This document shows positions 6,081 through 7,774 of a stretch of 7,774 bases of DNA, piece after piece (within the stretch, counting starts at the first letter, position 1; every line of letters begins with the position of its first letter). The notes under the pieces were generated by a model, which searched no databases, was not told the DNA's origin, and saw only the letters and a list, made by a program, of their open reading frames with translations. Position numbers and translations under genes: made by a program. This stretch comes from Chloroflexota bacterium (GTDB lineage Bacteria; Chloroflexota; Dehalococcoidia; Bin125). The DNA is taken from NCBI GenBank assembly GCA_026705105.1, contig JAPPBK010000397.1, positions 1-7,774 of the forward strand, given 5' to 3'.

Positions 6081-6174
6081 CTCGTCTACTCCATCGGATC
6101 ATTCGTACGCTGAATCAGGTTAACCCTCGCCACGAGAGACATGCCAAGGCAACCTCCGCTACGATACGGAACAT
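6081..6174. promoter_or_regulatory. Divergent spacer between M20 peptidase and Lhr-like helicase
   Basis: This 94-base region should contain both promoters. For the helicase, GAGACA (6136-6141) and TACGAT (6160-6165) are separated by 18 bases and form a weak sigma-70-like candidate ending 9 bases before the ATG, so the transcript would be almost leaderless. For the peptidase I see no convincing boxes. A short palindrome GTTAAC lies at 6119-6124. Confidence 0.25.
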
Positions 6175-7774
6175 ATGAGCCAGACCGCAGTACCGACCTC
6201 CGTGCTGGACGATTTTCACCCGCTGGTGCGGGACTGGTTTGTAGGGCGCTTCGGCGCGCCGACGTTTGCGCAGGAGGACGGCTGGCCGGCGATTCGGTCG
6301 GGGGAGGACTGCCTGATCGCTGCGCCGACCGGGTCGGGCAAGACGCTGACCGCGTTCCTGGCCGGGATCGACGAGTTGATCCGCGAGGGCGACTCGATGG
6401 CAGACGGCGGCGAACTGCCGGACGAGGTGCGGATCCTGTACGTGTCGCCGCTCAAGGCGCTCTCCAACGACATCCGCCGCAACCTCGAGGAGCCGCTGAC
6501 CGAGATCCGGCAACTGGCCCAGGAGCGAGGCGTCGAACTGCCGCGCATCCGCATGGGACTGCGCACCGGCGACACGACCCAGGCCGAGCGACAGGCGATC
6601 GTCAAGCGGCCGCCGCAGATCCTGATCACGACGCCCGAATCGCTCTACCTGATGCTGACCGCCAAGCGCTCGCGCGAGATCCTGCGCACCGTGCGCACGG
6701 TGATCCTCGATGAAATCCACGCGGTGGTGCGCGACAAGCGCGGATCGCACCTCTCGTTGACGCTGGCGCGGCTCGACCATGTCGCCGAACGGCGGCCAAC
6801 GCGAATTGGTCTCTCGGCGACGCAGAAACCGATGGAAGAGATCGCCGCCTTCCTGACCGGACTCGATCTGGCCGGCAAGCCGCTGCCCTGCCGCATCCTC
6901 GACCTCGGCCACCGGCGGGAACTGAAGCTGTGGATCGAGACGACCGACGCGCCCTTGCAGGCGCTGGCCACGCATGACCACTGGGGCGCGGTCTACGACC
7001 GCCTGGCGGAGCTGATCCTGCAGCACCGAACAACGCTGATCTTCGTCAACCGGCGATCGCTGGCCGAGCGGGTGGCGCACGAGCTGGGCATCCGCGTGGG
7101 CAAGGAGCACGTCTCCGGGCACCACGGATCGCTGTCCAAGGAACGCCGCCACGTGATGGAGCAGCGGCTCAAGTCGGGCGATCTCAAGGCGGTCGTGGCA
7201 ACCGCGTCGCTCGAGCTGGGCATCGACATCGGCTCGGTCGACCTGGTCTGCCAGGTCGGCTCGCCGCGGCGGATCGCGACCTTCCTGCAGCGCGTCGGAC
7301 GTTCGGGGCATGCGCTGGGACTGGTCCCGCACGGCGCGCTCTTTCCCACCGCACTGGACGAACTGGTCGAGTGCGCGGCGATGGTCCGCGCGGTGGAGCG
7401 CGGCGATCTCGACCGCATCTGCCAGCCCAGGGCGCCGATCGAGATTCTGGCGCAGCAGATCGTGGCGGAATCGGCGGCGGAAGAGGAGTGGCGAGAAGAC
7501 GAGCTGTACCGGCTGATGACGCGCGCCGCGCCCTACGCCGAGTTGGAGCGGTCGGCGTTCGACGAGACCGTGGAGATGCTGGCTACCGGAATCGGCGAGG
7601 CGGGCGGACGCTCACAGCCGCTGGTCCACCGCGACCGGATCAACGGCGTCGTGCGGCCGCGACGGTCGGCGCGAATGACCGCGATTCTCAACGGCGGCAC
7701 GATCCCGGAGACCGGCGACTACCGCGTGATCAAGGAGCCCGAGGGCGCGTTCATCGGCACGGTCAACGAGGACT
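6175..7774 (+). CDS. lhr: Lhr-like superfamily 2 DExH-box helicase, N-terminal part (3' end outside window)
   Basis: The frame is open from the ATG at 6175 to the window edge and gives 533 residues of an ATP-dependent nucleic-acid helicase. Motifs in order: Q-like 'FGAPTFAQEDGWPAI' at 26-40; Walker A 'APTGSGKT' at 50-57; motif Ia 'VSPLKALSNDIRRNL' at 90-104; Ib 'TTPESLYLML' at 152-161; Walker B DEIH at 179-182; motif III SAT at 214-216; motif IV 'TLIFVNRRSLAERVAHEL' at 287-304; motif V 'VVATASLELGIDIGSVDLV' at 340-358; motif VI 'QRVGRSGHA' at 372-380. After the two RecA domains come 'LDELVECAAMV' and 'PIEILAQQIV', then 'VVRPRRSARMTAILNGGTIPETGDYRV', typical of the Lhr core winged-helix and following domain. 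Lhr proteins are 3'-to-5' translocases linked to DNA repair. The C-terminus is missing, so Lhr-core cannot be distinguished from full-length Lhr. A weak GGA precedes the ATG. Confidence 0.93.
   Translation, partial: MSQTAVPTSVLDDFHPLVRDWFVGRFGAPTFAQEDGWPAIRSGEDCLIAAPTGSGKTLTAFLAGIDELIREGDSMADGGELPDEVRILYVSPLKALSNDIRRNLEEPLTEIRQLAQERGVELPRIRMGLRTGDTTQAERQAIVKRPPQILITTPESLYLMLTAKRSREILRTVRTVILDEIHAVVRDKRGSHLSLTLARLDHVAERRPTRIGLSATQKPMEEIAAFLTGLDLAGKPLPCRILDLGHRRELKLWIETTDAPLQALATHDHWGAVYDRLAELILQHRTTLIFVNRRSLAERVAHELGIRVGKEHVSGHHGSLSKERRHVMEQRLKSGDLKAVVATASLELGIDIGSVDLVCQVGSPRRIATFLQRVGRSGHALGLVPHGALFPTALDELVECAAMVRAVERGDLDRICQPRAPIEILAQQIVAESAAEEEWREDELYRLMTRAAPYAELERSAFDETVEMLATGIGEAGGRSQPLVHRDRINGVVRPRRSARMTAILNGGTIPETGDYRVIKEPEGAFIGTVNED

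Noticed and set aside
4833..6113. Long plus-strand open frame (426 codons) opposite the M20 peptidase
   Set aside because: It is the antisense shadow of a gene with complete metal-ligand motifs. Its composition (rich in R, D, V, G, L) is typical of antisense frames in high-GC DNA, and no family motif is seen.
6115..7332. Long minus-strand open frame (405 codons) opposite the Lhr-like helicase
   Set aside because: The plus strand encodes every SF2 helicase motif in order. The antisense translation is low-complexity with many R, Q and H residues and no recognisable domain.

Overview
This is a compact, GC-rich stretch of bacterial chromosome with eight protein genes and short spacers. No RNA genes, CRISPR arrays, transposase genes or phage genes are visible. 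Strong G/C preference at third codon positions, an LLM-class flavoenzyme resembling F420-using families, an Lhr-type helicase and paired HSL-type esterases suggest a free-living, high-GC, F420-producing bacterium. Chloroflexota or Actinomycetota are the best guesses; this is inference from gene content, not a phylogenetic result.

Layout. (1) Positions 1-432, plus strand: the C-terminal 143 residues of an acetyl-CoA hydrolase/CoA-transferase family protein, cut by the window edge. It is followed 16 bases later by a DUF488 protein (449-898). (2) Positions 905-2760, minus strand: two tandem, clearly paralogous HSL-family alpha/beta hydrolases, with the upstream copy at 1861-2760 and the downstream copy at 905-1825. 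The DUF488 gene and the downstream esterase converge with only 6 bases between them. (3) Positions 2761-2871: a divergent spacer. (4) Positions 2872-3774, plus strand: a luciferase-like (LLM) flavin-dependent oxidoreductase. A 113-base spacer carrying a GC-rich hairpin repeat separates it from a NIPSNAP-like protein at 3888-4559. (5) Positions 4560-4763: a spacer between convergent genes, filled by a 119-base imperfect palindrome with perfect 13-base terminal inverted repeats. This looks like a REP doublet (REPIN) or small MITE, and half of the same unit is the hairpin at 3779-3822. (6) Positions 4764-6080, minus strand: an M20-family metallopeptidase. (7) Positions 6175-7774, plus strand: the first 533 residues of an Lhr-like DExH helicase running off the right edge.

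The genes do not form one obvious pathway. The only grouping with plausible shared chemistry is the esterase pair and the divergent LLM flavoenzyme (oxidation of small organic substrates, then ester or lactone hydrolysis), which remains speculative. The CoA-transferase, M20 peptidase and Lhr helicase look like ordinary metabolic and housekeeping neighbours. I found no convincing new defence, mobile or biosynthetic system. The most unusual structure is the pair of related palindromic repeats at 3779-3822 and 4625-4743.
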